Origin: a virus
Virus record (IMG/VR): IMGVR_UViG_3300029922_000014
Location: 62,001 to 126,000 of that record
DNA: 64,000 nt
Reading direction: 5' to 3' (one strand)
The position numbers and the translations under genes are program-made. The notes under the pieces were generated by a model that was not told the origin of the DNA, did not search any database, and saw only the letters and a list, made by a program, of their open reading frames with translations. Below, piece after piece: positions 44,440 through 52,176 of the stretch (its first letter is position 1; the number at the start of each line of letters is the position of its first letter).

Positions 44440-44982
44440 TCAGATATGTGCCCAGCGCCTGGGAGCGCCACCGCGAAAAGGAGCAATAGCACGAATCGCC
44501 CGCGGTGAAACTCCGTATTTCGACGCTACTGCAATTACGGCGCCGTCTCGCCATGTGCGGTGTTTCAATATATCACGAATTGCCAGAACATCTGCTTCAC
44601 TAAGCCGGGCTGCGCCATGTTTTTCCCCATGTGCGTGACGACGCTGTGCCACAGTATCTGCAATATTATCAATTTGTGTCCCAAGCACGAGATGCTGCGG
44701 ATTCACACAAGCGGGGTGGTTGCAACGATGCCTAACAACTGCGCCATCCGGAATATCCCCATAGGCCATTTGCCAAGCCCACCGATGCGCTTTGACCGGC
44801 CACGATGAAATAATTCGAGACGAAACAGGACGAAACTCGCCATACCCATTCGGATTCTTAGCGCCCGTCCAGAGCCAGCAGGTATCGGTTTTTTGCACCT
44901 TCGCGTAAAATCGCTTCCGCGCGGTCAAATAACCTGCATCTGTACGTTGCTGTACCGTCAAACGCTTCCGCACCATATTCAA
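44440..44982 (-). CDS. HNH homing endonuclease
   Basis: 180 residues from TTG 44982 or ATG 44976; GGAGGG overlaps the end of the glycohydrolase gene. Zinc/HNH core: CWLWTGAKNPNGYGEFRPVS, AHRWAWQMAYGDIPDGAVVR, HRCNHPACVNPQHLVLGTQ. The tail EKHGAARLSEADVLAIRDIL and VASKYGVSPRAIRAIAPF is a DNA-binding repeat/HTH as in NUMOD-type endonucleases. Free-standing gene between the glycohydrolase and the virion gene; expected to cut a homologous phage locus lacking it. Confidence 0.85.
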   Translation of the reverse strand: MNMVRKRLTVQQRTDAGYLTARKRFYAKVQKTDTCWLWTGAKNPNGYGEFRPVSSRIISSWPVKAHRWAWQMAYGDIPDGAVVRHRCNHPACVNPQHLVLGTQIDNIADTVAQRRHAHGEKHGAARLSEADVLAIRDILKHRTWRDGAVIAVASKYGVSPRAIRAIAPFRGGAPRRWAHI

Positions 44983-44984
44983 CC

Positions 44985-45950
44985 CTAACCCTCCATGAGA
45001 CAGGTGTCAGCGAAGTCCACAGCGAGTTTGACAACATCGGCTTCACGTGCAATCACACGCTGCCATTCCAGCGGCAGCGCCTCTGCACCATGGATCCATC
45101 CGGACAGCGCGCCGGTAATCGCCGCCGTCGTATCAGTGTCAGACCCTAAGTTCACTGCGGCCAGGACGCTATGCGCAAATGCTTCGGTACCAACCAGACC
45201 CAAGGTCTCTGTCTGGTGCAAGCACCACACTGCGGATTCCAGCGAATGGATGCAGTACCCTCCGCTCTGAATGTCCCTGCGCGCGGCAGCGAAAATCGAA
45301 CCATCCTCAAGGCGAGCAAACTCGCGCTTATCCTCGGTCCCGAGCAACATGCCGCCGACAGCCATGGCCAACGCTTCGCGAATGCTGCGCCCGTTAGCCA
45401 GCGGCGAGAGCATGCGCGCATGCGTAACACACGTATAGGTCGAACGGTCGTGGGCGTGCGTCAGGGCGGACCCCTCGCGGGCAAAACGTTCGATATGGTG
45501 CGGATTGCTGAAAAGGGCATACACGTTCAAGGGCATGCAACGCATCAAGCTGCCATTGCCGTTGCTGCTCAGACTGGTGCCGCCGCACTGACTGGCAGGA
45601 AAACCGGCTTTGCGCTTGGCAATCGCTGCGCGCGTCGCATTTCCACAGTCGAAGTTCACACCGTGGGCGGTCCAAGTCGCATGGTCATACCAGGAAACAA
45701 ACGAATCCATGACGGCTTCGAGGTCCCAGCCCTTGCGGACCAGAACGTCAGCGGCGGCCAGGGTCATGGAGGAGTCGTCAGACCACGTCCCAACCGGTTG
45801 ATTCCAGGTGCCGTGTCCACGCATCTCTTTAATCGGATCCGCATCGCGTGCTTCACGGGTGCTGAACTCTGCATAAACCCCAAGAGCGTCGGAAATGCAG
45901 GTGCCGATGATCGAACCGATGATGCGCGAGCGAAGGGTGGGGGTCGACAT
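44985..45950 (-). CDS. ADP-ribosylglycohydrolase (DraG family)
   Basis: 321 residues from MSTPTLRSRIIGSIIGTCIS. Family motifs are complete: ISDALGVYAEF, GTWSDDSSMTLAAADVL (metal-binding S/T-D-D), SSNGNGSLMRCMP and NLGSDTDTTAAITGALSGWI (the G-x-D-x-D-T second metal site). These enzymes remove ADP-ribose from proteins, DNA or small molecules. Placed behind a strong promoter cassette, it may counter host ADP-ribosylation-based defence or reset phage-made modifications; target not visible. Confidence 0.85.
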   Translation of the reverse strand: MSTPTLRSRIIGSIIGTCISDALGVYAEFSTREARDADPIKEMRGHGTWNQPVGTWSDDSSMTLAAADVLVRKGWDLEAVMDSFVSWYDHATWTAHGVNFDCGNATRAAIAKRKAGFPASQCGGTSLSSNGNGSLMRCMPLNVYALFSNPHHIERFAREGSALTHAHDRSTYTCVTHARMLSPLANGRSIREALAMAVGGMLLGTEDKREFARLEDGSIFAAARRDIQSGGYCIHSLESAVWCLHQTETLGLVGTEAFAHSVLAAVNLGSDTDTTAAITGALSGWIHGAEALPLEWQRVIAREADVVKLAVDFADTCLMEG

Positions 45951-45961
45951 GGCAGGCTCCA

Positions 45962-46040
45962 GGTCCGGGGGACCGTTGGGGTATGGCTGCATCATGGCGG
46001 GATTGACACGATGTCAATCGCTGTTTTCCGCGTCATGCGG
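45962..46040 (-). promoter_or_regulatory. Promoter/operator with leader hairpin
   Basis: Box TTTCCGCATGACGCGGAAAA (46040-46021), perfect dyad 46003-46017 with -35 TTGACA (46017-46012), 15-nt spacer, CATGAT (45996-45991), leader hairpin GGTCC-CCC-GGACC (45974-45962), TGGAG, then ATG 45950. Confidence 0.8.
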
Positions 46041-46051
46041 AAAGCACCGCA

Positions 46052-46543
46052 TCAGCGACGGGGGACGCCCGGTCCTTGGATCCTGGCGCTCTGGGCCATG
46101 TGCTGCTTGAACTGTTCCGACAGCACATCGGCAAACTGGCGATTGCCGTCGTTCTGGGCGGTCTGGCAGCAGGGTCCGTAGTAGGCGATGGCCTCGTCGA
46201 GGTTGTTCGCGCCGATCAGCGGGAAGTCCAGCATGGCGTTGGTCTTGCGCACGCGGCCGAGCGGATCCTTGGCCGTCAATTCCATCTGCTGGCGCCCGAT
46301 GAAGGGGTGGAACTCCAGCGGGAAGATGCCGGTGATCACACGGCGATGGATGATGCGCGCCACGGGGCCATAGCCGTAGACGTGCTCCTCGTACGTGAAG
46401 GCCTGCGCGAGCCCCGCCAGAGCCTCCAAAGACAGCCCGGTGCCTTCGGGAGGGGCCGCCGCTTCCGGTGCCGTCTGAGAGGCTTCCTGTGGCTGCACGG
46501 GAGCTTCCGGGGCGGTGGTATCGGCGGCGTTCTCGGTGTTCAT
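46052..46543 (-). CDS. Hypothetical protein
   Basis: 163 residues from MNTENAADTTAPEAPVQPQE, an Ala/Pro/Glu-rich disordered N-terminus, then a folded part: LAGLAQAFTYEEHVYGYGPV, IIHRRVITGIFPLEFHPFIG, LDEAIAYYGPCCQTAQND. ATGA overlap. Unrecognised. Confidence 0.6.
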   Translation of the reverse strand: MNTENAADTTAPEAPVQPQEASQTAPEAAAPPEGTGLSLEALAGLAQAFTYEEHVYGYGPVARIIHRRVITGIFPLEFHPFIGRQQMELTAKDPLGRVRKTNAMLDFPLIGANNLDEAIAYYGPCCQTAQNDGNRQFADVLSEQFKQHMAQSARIQGPGVPRR

Positions 46544-46839
46544 GGGGATGCCTTGACTGATGGCTTGTGGTTGATGCGCGGACGGCGCACGGGGGTCTGA
46601 CGGAGGTTGCGGGATTCGTTGTACTGCCGGATCAGGTCGACGTAGACATCGACGTTCTCTGCCAGCGTGATGATCGCTTTGCGGATGGCCTTCTCGGACA
46701 TCGTCTTCGGCATGGTGACGGCGACCTTGATTGGGCAATTCTCGAAGCTCAGGAAGTCGACAGTGAACGTCGCACCGTCGTCATCACGGACGATGACGCC
46801 TGCATCATTTTCCTCTTCAGTCAAGATGGTCTTGTTCAC
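46540..46839 (-). CDS. Hypothetical protein
   Basis: 99 residues from GTG 46839. Acidic start (MNKTILTEEENDAGVIVRDD), strand TFTVDFLSFENCPIKVAVTM, helices, then a basic Arg/Pro tail (RQTPVRRPRINHKPSVK). Unrecognised; a 20-base gap separates it from the nucleotidase-like gene upstream. Confidence 0.55.
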   Translation of the reverse strand: MNKTILTEEENDAGVIVRDDDGATFTVDFLSFENCPIKVAVTMPKTMSEKAIRKAIITLAENVDVYVDLIRQYNESRNLRQTPVRRPRINHKPSVKASP

Positions 46840-46860
46840 GGGTTCAGATTGTAGTAAATG

Positions 46861-47430
46861 TCAATAGTGTTTCAATAGATTGTTTCGCGCGCAATTGCCT
46901 GCAAATAGTTTGAGGAGGCTTTCGACATCTTTCACCATGTCCATTTCACGTAGCGGATTGAAATGAATGGCGTGGCCGCCGTTCTGGATGAACTCGCGCA
47001 CGTTGGTGCGATTGTCGTCGATCAGAATCGTATTCGACTGGGCCAGGAAACGGCGATGGCTGGTGATGTAGTACGGCGCCCCGGCGGCATTCTTCTTGAA
47101 CCACAGCATCATTCCGCGCGGCGCCCACAGGTAATCACGCGGGTCGGTGACAAAGCGCAATTCGCCATAACGGACAACGGCACGAAACAGTTCTCCGTAG
47201 TGGGCGAATGGCTTCATCTCAGACCAGAACGTGATGCCTTTGGCGTCGATGATCTCAACCAATTGAGGGTAGGTCATGCCGAATGAGTTCTGCACATTCT
47301 GACGGTCGAGGTCGGGGTGCGCGTACAGTTCTTCACGCCCAACCAATCGCAGACATTCTCGCATCCACGGTGCGCAGACATCATGCACGTCCAGGTAGAT
47401 CACCGGCGGAGGTGGATCATGAAGCGGCAT
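46861..47430 (-). CDS. HAD-superfamily 5'-nucleotidase-like protein
   Basis: 189 residues from MPLHDPPPPVIYLDVHDVCA. Motif I IYLDVHDV (D-x-D position partly altered, D-V-H-D), motif II ITSHRRF, and motif IV-like NTILIDDNRTNVREFIQNGG then HAIHFNP match the deoxyribonucleotidase (NT5C) branch of HAD phosphatases. It would dephosphorylate nucleoside monophosphates during nucleotide remodelling. The His in motif I is unusual and may change activity. Confidence 0.65.
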   Translation of the reverse strand: MPLHDPPPPVIYLDVHDVCAPWMRECLRLVGREELYAHPDLDRQNVQNSFGMTYPQLVEIIDAKGITFWSEMKPFAHYGELFRAVVRYGELRFVTDPRDYLWAPRGMMLWFKKNAAGAPYYITSHRRFLAQSNTILIDDNRTNVREFIQNGGHAIHFNPLREMDMVKDVESLLKLFAGNCARNNLLKHY

Positions 47431-47626
47431 CGGTGTCCTTAACGGCGAGCGCCACAACGCGCCCGTAGGGGGAGCGGCCAAAACGTCGAGAGACGATCTT
47501 GAACGGGGTGCGCCAGAGGAACCATGCCAGGATCCGTAGTGGGCGGGGGTACATGTCGACGGCGCGGGCAACACCAACCACCTTGAATCCAGGCGGGGCT
47601 TTTGGTGCTCCAATGCGCGGTTTCAC
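47417..47626 (-). CDS. Small basic hypothetical protein
   Basis: 69 residues from GTG 47626 (GTGA overlap): MKPRIGAPKAPPGFKVVGVA and LRILAWFLWRTPFKIVSRRF. Basic and aromatic with a possible amphipathic or membrane-surface helix. Overlaps the nucleotidase-like start by 14 nt. Confidence 0.5.
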   Translation of the reverse strand: MKPRIGAPKAPPGFKVVGVARAVDMYPRPLRILAWFLWRTPFKIVSRRFGRSPYGRVVALAVKDTDAAS

Positions 47627-47856
47627 AGTGCCCTCAACTGGTCCAGGCGGAAGAAGTCCGTCTTCCAGGCCGGGGCATTCGTTTGCGGGTCCATGTACGG
47701 GATCTTGAGATACACCGCATGCGCCTTGTCGCTGTCGTAGGTGAAGCTCATGATCGTGCCCAACATACGGAAGCTCAGACTCTTTTCGTCGAGCACACGC
47801 ATGCGCATGCCAACACGGAGATTCGCGCGGTCGGGAATGTCCAGGGTGACGTTCAT
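47623..47856 (-). CDS. Small beta-barrel-like protein
   Basis: 77 residues, ATGA overlap. Strand pattern MNVTLDIPDRANLRVGMRMR, GTIMSFTYDSDKAHAVYLKI reads as an SH3/OB-like small barrel. Unrecognised. Confidence 0.55.
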   Translation of the reverse strand: MNVTLDIPDRANLRVGMRMRVLDEKSLSFRMLGTIMSFTYDSDKAHAVYLKIPYMDPQTNAPAWKTDFFRLDQLRAL

Positions 47857-48122
47857 AGGGATCGAATCTCGCCTTCGCCAGTGGACAGGTATGCTTTTGC
47901 GCGTTCCGCTTCAACGGACATTCGGTGCAGGTATGCCCGTCCGTCCTCCATGCAATAGACCGTAGTGGTGATGCGCCGCCCGGCGCCGGCATCAACGACC
48001 AGTCGCCGTTCCTGCGGAAGACAGTTGCACACCGCACACAGTTTCTTTTGTGCCGGTGTGACATTTTCGACTTCGATGGAGATTGACCGAAACCATAGCC
48101 CCGGCTTGCGGCGGGAGGTCAT
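47853..48122 (-). CDS. Hypothetical protein
   Basis: 89 residues, TGATG overlap. Contains CAVCNCLPQERRLVVDAGAG with three cysteines and VYCMEDGRAYLHRMSVEAER. Possible metal site. Unrecognised. Confidence 0.55.
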   Translation of the reverse strand: MTSRRKPGLWFRSISIEVENVTPAQKKLCAVCNCLPQERRLVVDAGAGRRITTTVYCMEDGRAYLHRMSVEAERAKAYLSTGEGEIRSL

Positions 48123-48484
48123 CAGTTATCGAACCATATGACAACCAGAGGATCGCGCGTGAGCTTGCGCGCATCGGCCAGAACCTGAACGAACGACACC
48201 TCGTCATCGGATGGATCCGGGGGATCGAAGTGATGAGGCTCTGCCTGCCTGACCGTGGCCTCAAGCTCATCAGGCGTCAGCGCCTGGATTCCAAAAAAAT
48301 CGTACTCCATAAAATCTGCAAGCCCATCGACGTAGTGCCAGTGGTCACGCTCTGCATTGAGAAGGGCAGGAAAAATATTGACGTACCGTGGCAAATGGTA
48401 GTCGGAATGCGCCGACGGCCATATGCGAGGATACTTCCCGTACTCATCTTTCTGGATGAGTTTGATGTTGATGTCAGTGCCCAT
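48122..48484 (-). CDS. Hypothetical acidic protein
   Basis: 120 residues: MGTDINIKLIQKDEYGKYPR, YVNIFPALLNAERDHWHYVD, FDPPDPSDDEVSFVQVLADA, ending VVIWFDN. Resembles small phage proteins that begin MG-x-D-I and have a central aromatic cluster; no function known. Confidence 0.55.
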   Translation of the reverse strand: MGTDINIKLIQKDEYGKYPRIWPSAHSDYHLPRYVNIFPALLNAERDHWHYVDGLADFMEYDFFGIQALTPDELEATVRQAEPHHFDPPDPSDDEVSFVQVLADARKLTRDPLVVIWFDN

Positions 48485-48487
48485 GGC

Positions 48488-48937
48488 TCAGGAGACCGTA
48501 GTGATGCCGACGCGGGTTTCCGGCTTCTCGGATGCAGCCTGGATACCTTCGACGTAAGCGGCCTCATCGAACGGGACGCCCTGCACGGTGGCGAGTTGCT
48601 GGGCGGTCGTAGTGGCGACTTCCTTCCACTTCGGACGGCGGCCAGTGGTTTCCTCGACGAAGGGGGCGAAGCGGCCGGGCTCGAAGGACAGGCCCTGGTC
48701 GGTGGCGGCCTTGATCTGGATCTGGATGTGCTTGAAGGCCTTCTCGGCTTCGCCGCGTAGCGCATTCAGCAGGTACGCGGCTTCGAGCGAATCCTGACTG
48801 GTGACATCGCCAGGAGCGGCGTTGCCGAGCGCTTCCAGGACGTTGACGAGATTGGAAACGCTGGCCTCGACGCGCCGGGCCAGGGTCGGCTTCTTGGGTT
48901 TGACTGCGGGAACGGTGGCGAGCTTGCGGACGGCCAT
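48488..48937 (-). CDS. Hypothetical helical protein
   Basis: 149 residues from MAVRKLATVPAVKPKKPTLA, basic start, then long helices (RRVEASVSNLVNVLEALGNA, AEKAFKHIQIQIKAATDQGL) and EETTGRRPKWKEVATTTAQQ. Looks like a structural or DNA-condensing helical protein, but this is only character. Unrecognised. Confidence 0.6.
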   Translation of the reverse strand: MAVRKLATVPAVKPKKPTLARRVEASVSNLVNVLEALGNAAPGDVTSQDSLEAAYLLNALRGEAEKAFKHIQIQIKAATDQGLSFEPGRFAPFVEETTGRRPKWKEVATTTAQQLATVQGVPFDEAAYVEGIQAASEKPETRVGITTVS

Positions 48938-49015
48938 GGCGTATTCCTGGTAATGTGGTGCAACACTGAAGCCCATCCGCCATGACAGCGGATGGGCCAG
49001 GAACAGAGCGGATGA

Positions 49016-49444
49016 TCAGACCTTGAACTTTTCCAAGAGCAGGTTGAAGGCGAAGGCATAGGCCTTGGCCTTGGTTTCCTTGGTCGGGACCAAGCCCTTG
49101 ATGGCCTTGTACTGGGCGTGGCCTTCGGGGCAGGTCACCTTGAGAAGATCCGCGATGTTGTGGGCAAAGAAGTCGACCGCCTTGGCCACCTTCTCCGGAG
49201 TGGCACCTTCGGGCATGACGGTGGGATATTTCTCCCCGTCGGTGGTCTGGGCAGCCGGGACGGTCGCCTTGGCAGCGGTTTTGGCCTTGGCGTCCGCGAT
49301 GGCGTTGACGGTCGGCATGAAGATGACCTGTTCATCGGCGGTCATGGGCGCGAAGCCCTTTTCCTGGAGTTTCGCGTTGATTTCCGCGAGGGGCTTGGCC
49401 ATCTCGACGAGGAGGGTGATGATGTCGGTACGGGTGGCTTTCAT
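49016..49444 (-). CDS. Hypothetical protein, strongly expressed cassette gene
   Basis: 142 residues from MKATRTDIITLLVEMAKPLA behind the complete promoter-hairpin cassette. Helical with an Ala/Lys-rich middle (AIADAKAKTAAKATVPAAQT) and a C-terminal helix ending AFAFNLLLEKFKV. Likely abundant protein given the leader design; function unknown. Confidence 0.65.
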   Translation of the reverse strand: MKATRTDIITLLVEMAKPLAEINAKLQEKGFAPMTADEQVIFMPTVNAIADAKAKTAAKATVPAAQTTDGEKYPTVMPEGATPEKVAKAVDFFAHNIADLLKVTCPEGHAQYKAIKGLVPTKETKAKAYAFAFNLLLEKFKV

Positions 49445-49456
49445 GGGAGGCTCCTT

Positions 49457-49530
49457 GGTCCATTGGACCGTTGGTGTGATGAGCGAAGCATATGCGGACT
49501 GACATCGTGTCAATGCCTCTTTTCCGCATA
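49457..49530 (-). promoter_or_regulatory. Promoter/operator with leader hairpin
   Basis: Box TTTACGCGCTATGCGGAAAA (about 49536-49517), dyad 49499-49513 with -35 TTGACA, 15-nt spacer, TATGCT (49492-49487), hairpin GGTCC-AAT-GGACC (49469-49457), AAGGAG, ATG 49444. Confidence 0.8.
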
Positions 49531-49546
49531 GCGCGTAAAATGCTCT

Positions 49547-49774
49547 TTAAGCAATGCGGTCCTGGTCCAGCAGAGCAAAAACCACCGGTTCTTGGGTGGT
49601 CGGGCAGACAGAATAGAAATTGAAGACACTGGGGCGGGTAAAACGCCGAGCGAGAAGACCGTGCCGCAAACTGCAACGGGGGCAGGATTCGACGACGATA
49701 TTTACCGCAGTAAGAGGAATGCGAATAACAAACTCTTTCTTAGGTTCAGCCGCTGGTTTGGTTGCGGATCCCAT
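49547..49774 (-). CDS. Small zinc-type protein, start in doubt
   Basis: 75 residues from MGSATKPAAEPKKEFVIRIP with AAGGA upstream. VNIVVESCPRCSLRHGLLAR includes a CxxC motif. It overlaps 49702-49878 by 73 nt; the two might be one gene broken by a frameshift near 49774. Unrecognised. Confidence 0.5.
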   Translation of the reverse strand: MGSATKPAAEPKKEFVIRIPLTAVNIVVESCPRCSLRHGLLARRFTRPSVFNFYSVCPTTQEPVVFALLDQDRIA

Positions 49775-49878
49775 CCATCCTTGCAGGCTTCTGCAACGGT
49801 GACGGCAAACAGGACAACATCCGAATCTTCAAAGACGCGGTTGTCGATGCTCCGAGACAGGATTTTGTAGTCGAGCAT
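49702..49878 (-). CDS. Small hypothetical protein
   Basis: 58 residues from MLDYKILSRSIDNRVFEDSD, GGAAG about 5 nt upstream. The first 37 residues look like protein; the end (NLRKSLLFAFLLLR) lies in the overlap with 49547-49774. Either an independent gene or the 5' part of that gene. Confidence 0.45.
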   Translation of the reverse strand: MLDYKILSRSIDNRVFEDSDVVLFAVTVAEACKDGWDPQPNQRLNLRKSLLFAFLLLR

Positions 49879-49893
49879 CAGACTTCCGCGCGA

Positions 49894-50073
49894 TCAGTGC
49901 TTTTTTGCGCGCTCACGCGGATCGGTGGCCTTGACCGATTCGTCGGCGTGGCCGTCGGTGGTCTTCGGACGGATCACGGGGGCGTTGGTGGCAGCATCAT
50001 GGCCGCCGACGGAGTCCAGGTCTTCGACGATGGGTCCGCGGGCGGGCGGTGGGATCTGGCGCTTCTCGTTCAT
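49894..50073 (-). CDS. Small disordered hypothetical protein
   Basis: 59 residues from MNEKRQIPPPARGPIVEDLD with GGAG upstream; Pro, Asp and Lys-rich, no hydrophobic core, ending DPRERAKKH. Probably unstructured; function unknown. Confidence 0.55.
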   Translation of the reverse strand: MNEKRQIPPPARGPIVEDLDSVGGHDAATNAPVIRPKTTDGHADESVKATDPRERAKKH

Positions 50074-50106
50074 GGGTTCTCCGGGCGACAGTATCCGCGC
50101 CATGCG

Positions 50107-50397
50107 TCAGTGTGCAACGTAGTCGTTGCCGAATAGCTCGTCGAGCAGCGAACGGTCACCGGTACAGGACCATTCCCGGCACTGATGCGGGGCGGTGCTG
50201 TAACACCACACGAAGCCTTCCCGGCCATCGTCGTGCTGGAACCCCCAGGACGCGCCGACCTTGTCAGCATCGTCCAGGGCAGTCGCATTCGGCATGCCGA
50301 GGATGGTGATCAGCGTGCGAAAGTCGGCGGTGATGGTACCGGTGCGGGATGCGCCGGTCTTCGGGATGGGGTTGATCATGGCGGCAATCGCGCTCAC
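50107..50397 (-). CDS. Hypothetical protein
   Basis: 96 residues from GTG 50397 (GTGA overlap). Strand-helix mix: TITADFRTLITILGMPNATA, GASWGFQHDDGREGFVWCYS, EWSCTGDRSLLDELFGNDYV. The last part (D-x-S-L-x-D-E-L-F-G) is a motif seen in several small phage proteins. Function unknown. Confidence 0.6.
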   Translation of the reverse strand: MSAIAAMINPIPKTGASRTGTITADFRTLITILGMPNATALDDADKVGASWGFQHDDGREGFVWCYSTAPHQCREWSCTGDRSLLDELFGNDYVAH

Positions 50398-50933
50398 AGC
50401 AGCACCGGTTCCAGGCCAAAATCCGCGTCATCAGAAGGGGACGCGTCCAGCACGATCTTCCGCTTGCGGCGGTTCTTCCTGCCCTTGTCCGCGCGCGGGG
50501 TCTGTTCGTGATCGAACCAGGAACCGTACAGCCCGGAACCGGGGTGCAGAGCCTGCTGCAAGGCGTTTCCGAGCCCCCAAACCTTGTGGAGGAGGTCCAG
50601 GTACCCTTTGCGCTCCGGAATGTCCTTGGCGCGTTCTTTGGCGGCGTCCTTGAAGTTGGAATAGTCGATGGCCTCCGCGAGGTGCGACATGACCAGCATC
50701 AGTTCGACCTTGGTGACGAAGATGCGGAAGGCGTAATCGCGGCCGGGGATCTCGTGGATCTCGCGACCATCGAGCAAAGGGACAACGCGGATGAGCGTGA
50801 CCATGCTTTCGAGGGTGCGCGCACGGATGACGCGTTCGTCGGGAGACGCCCGGGTGAAGGACACCTTGCCGCGGGTGATGGTCTCTTTCTCAGCGACGAC
50901 TGAGAACATCCCGAAAGTCGTTAGAACCCACAT
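50394..50933 (-). CDS. Hypothetical protein behind promoter cassette
   Basis: 179 residues from MWVLTTFGMFSVVAEKETIT. An N-terminal beta domain (VSFTRASPDERVIRARTLES), EIHEIPGRDYAFRIFVTKVE, then helices with YLDLLHKVWGLGNALQQ and a polybasic section (RADKGRKNRRKRKIVLD). Could bind nucleic acid through the basic tail. Unrecognised. Confidence 0.6.
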   Translation of the reverse strand: MWVLTTFGMFSVVAEKETITRGKVSFTRASPDERVIRARTLESMVTLIRVVPLLDGREIHEIPGRDYAFRIFVTKVELMLVMSHLAEAIDYSNFKDAAKERAKDIPERKGYLDLLHKVWGLGNALQQALHPGSGLYGSWFDHEQTPRADKGRKNRRKRKIVLDASPSDDADFGLEPVLL

Positions 50934-50945
50934 TTTTGACTCCTT

Positions 50946-51025
50946 GGTCCTTTGGACCGTTGGTGTGATGAGCAAAGCGTATACAGACTGACACGATGTC
51001 AATCAAGTTTCTGCATAGCGCGGCA
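50946..51025 (-). promoter_or_regulatory. Promoter/operator with leader hairpin
   Basis: Box GCCGCGCTATGCAGAAA (about 51025-51007), dyad 50988-51002 with -35 TTGACA, 15-nt spacer, TACGCT (50981-50976), hairpin GGTCC-AAA-GGACC (50958-50946), AAGGAG, ATG 50933. It lies directly after the HNH stop. Confidence 0.8.
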
Positions 51026-51578
51026 AATGCCGATAAGTTTGACCGCGACGGATGTATTCGATCACATCGCGTGACACTCCGTACGTTTGGGCTAACGCTG
51101 TGATCGAATCAGCAGAAGCAATGATCTCCGCAGCCTGCGCATTGGTCAGGAGCGCTTTGCAATGCTCCTCGCCCCAGGGCATGCGCCCGTTGCGTATAGC
51201 ATCAGCAGCATTGGCCGCCTGTGTGTCGTATCGCAAATTGTCTAGACGGTTGTCAAATGGGTTGTCGTTCGCGTGGCACATGACCGCCCTGGAAGGGCGC
51301 GGGCCGACAAACGCCCGTAGAACAATCAGCCCAACCGGCCTGACGAGTCTATTTGCGCGCCCGTTACGCAAATTGCAAATCGGAATCGCGCGACGCCTGT
51401 ACCCAACCCGTGCAACAGTCAATTTCAGTTCAGCCGGCTCCTGATCCAGTTCGATCGTCGAAGTCCTGAACCCCTGGTGCTTGAACGAAAACACACGCCC
51501 GTGATCAGTAACGTAATAACCGTCCCAGCCCACAACCGGAAGCTGGTGCTCACCATCTCGAAGATGAGCAATCCACAT
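51003..51578 (-). CDS. HNH homing endonuclease with NUMOD4-like domain
   Basis: 191 residues from MWIAHLRDGEHQLPVVGWDG, AGGAGTC upstream. N-terminal NUMOD4-type start (VVGWDGYYVTDHGRVFSFKH), HNH core with RPVGLIVLRAFVGPRPSRAV, MCHANDNPFDNRLDNLRYDT, and a C-terminal HTH (AEIIASADSITALAQTYGVS, RDVIEYIRRGQTY). Free-standing homing endonuclease; notably it has its own promoter cassette. Confidence 0.85.
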   Translation of the reverse strand: MWIAHLRDGEHQLPVVGWDGYYVTDHGRVFSFKHQGFRTSTIELDQEPAELKLTVARVGYRRRAIPICNLRNGRANRLVRPVGLIVLRAFVGPRPSRAVMCHANDNPFDNRLDNLRYDTQAANAADAIRNGRMPWGEEHCKALLTNAQAAEIIASADSITALAQTYGVSRDVIEYIRRGQTYRHLPRYAET

Positions 51579-51589
51579 ATAAGACTCCT

Positions 51590-51670
51590 GGTCCAGGGGA
51601 CCGCTGGTGATGGGGGGTCATCATGCACGGACTGACACGATGTCAATCGCTGTTTTCCGCGTCACGCGGG
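51590..51670 (-). promoter_or_regulatory. Promoter/operator with leader hairpin
   Basis: Box CCCGCGTGACGCGGAAAA (about 51669-51651), dyad 51632-51646 with -35 TTGACA, 15-nt spacer, CATGAT (51625-51620), hairpin GGTCC-CCT-GGACC (51602-51590), CAGGAG, ATG 51578. Confidence 0.8.
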
Positions 51671-52174
51671 AAGCGGGTAACTGGCGCGGTCGGCGTTCCG
51701 GATCAGGTTGCAACGCATGACGTACAGCGCCATTTCCATGTCGCGGCGGTTTGGGCGACTCGGGCGCGGCTTGGAACGCCGCCCGCCTGCCCGACGGTGG
51801 TTCTTCATGTACTGGCTCAATATCTTGCCGCAGACGTCCCAGTCGGGGATGGTCTCGCGGGCGACGCGCATCTGCCATTGGTAGTTGGCGTAAAAGGCCA
51901 CGTGTGCGCAAGACGGTGCACCGTACTCGACGCGCAGTTCGTTCTTGCACGGACGCGGACCGAATTGCCCGAATCCCGGAATGGTCACCGGTCGGCCGAG
52001 CACTACCTGTTCCATGATCGCTTCGCACAGATAAGTCAGCGCGATGCCCATCTCGTATTCGTTCTTGCCGGAGGCGCGGGCGGCTTGAACCAGCGCATCC
52101 CCAAGCCCGTCGATTGGATTCGAGCGGACGCTGGTGATGCGGGTGGTATTGTTCTGTGGAATGCCTTTGGGCAT
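51662..52174 (-). CDS. HU/IHF-like DNA-binding protein
   Basis: 170 residues from MPKGIPQNNTTRITSVRSNP, two bases after the portal stop. The middle, ALTYLCEAIMEQVVLGRPVT followed by IPGFGQFGPRPCKNELRVEY, matches the HU/IHF core (helix, I-x-G-F-G-x-F strand turn and arm start). Basic C-terminus (HRRAGGRRSKPRPSRPNRRD). Probably compacts or bends DNA in replication or packaging. A second HU-like gene is at 58124-58525. Confidence 0.6.
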   Translation of the reverse strand: MPKGIPQNNTTRITSVRSNPIDGLGDALVQAARASGKNEYEMGIALTYLCEAIMEQVVLGRPVTIPGFGQFGPRPCKNELRVEYGAPSCAHVAFYANYQWQMRVARETIPDWDVCGKILSQYMKNHRRAGGRRSKPRPSRPNRRDMEMALYVMRCNLIRNADRASYPLPA

Positions 52175-52176
52175 GA

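Noticed and set aside
41196-46181. Long plus-strand open frames opposite the virion and glycohydrolase genes (over 250 residues)
   Set aside because: They mirror the codon pattern of well-supported minus-strand genes and lack ribosome sites; they are typical of GC-rich antisense strands.
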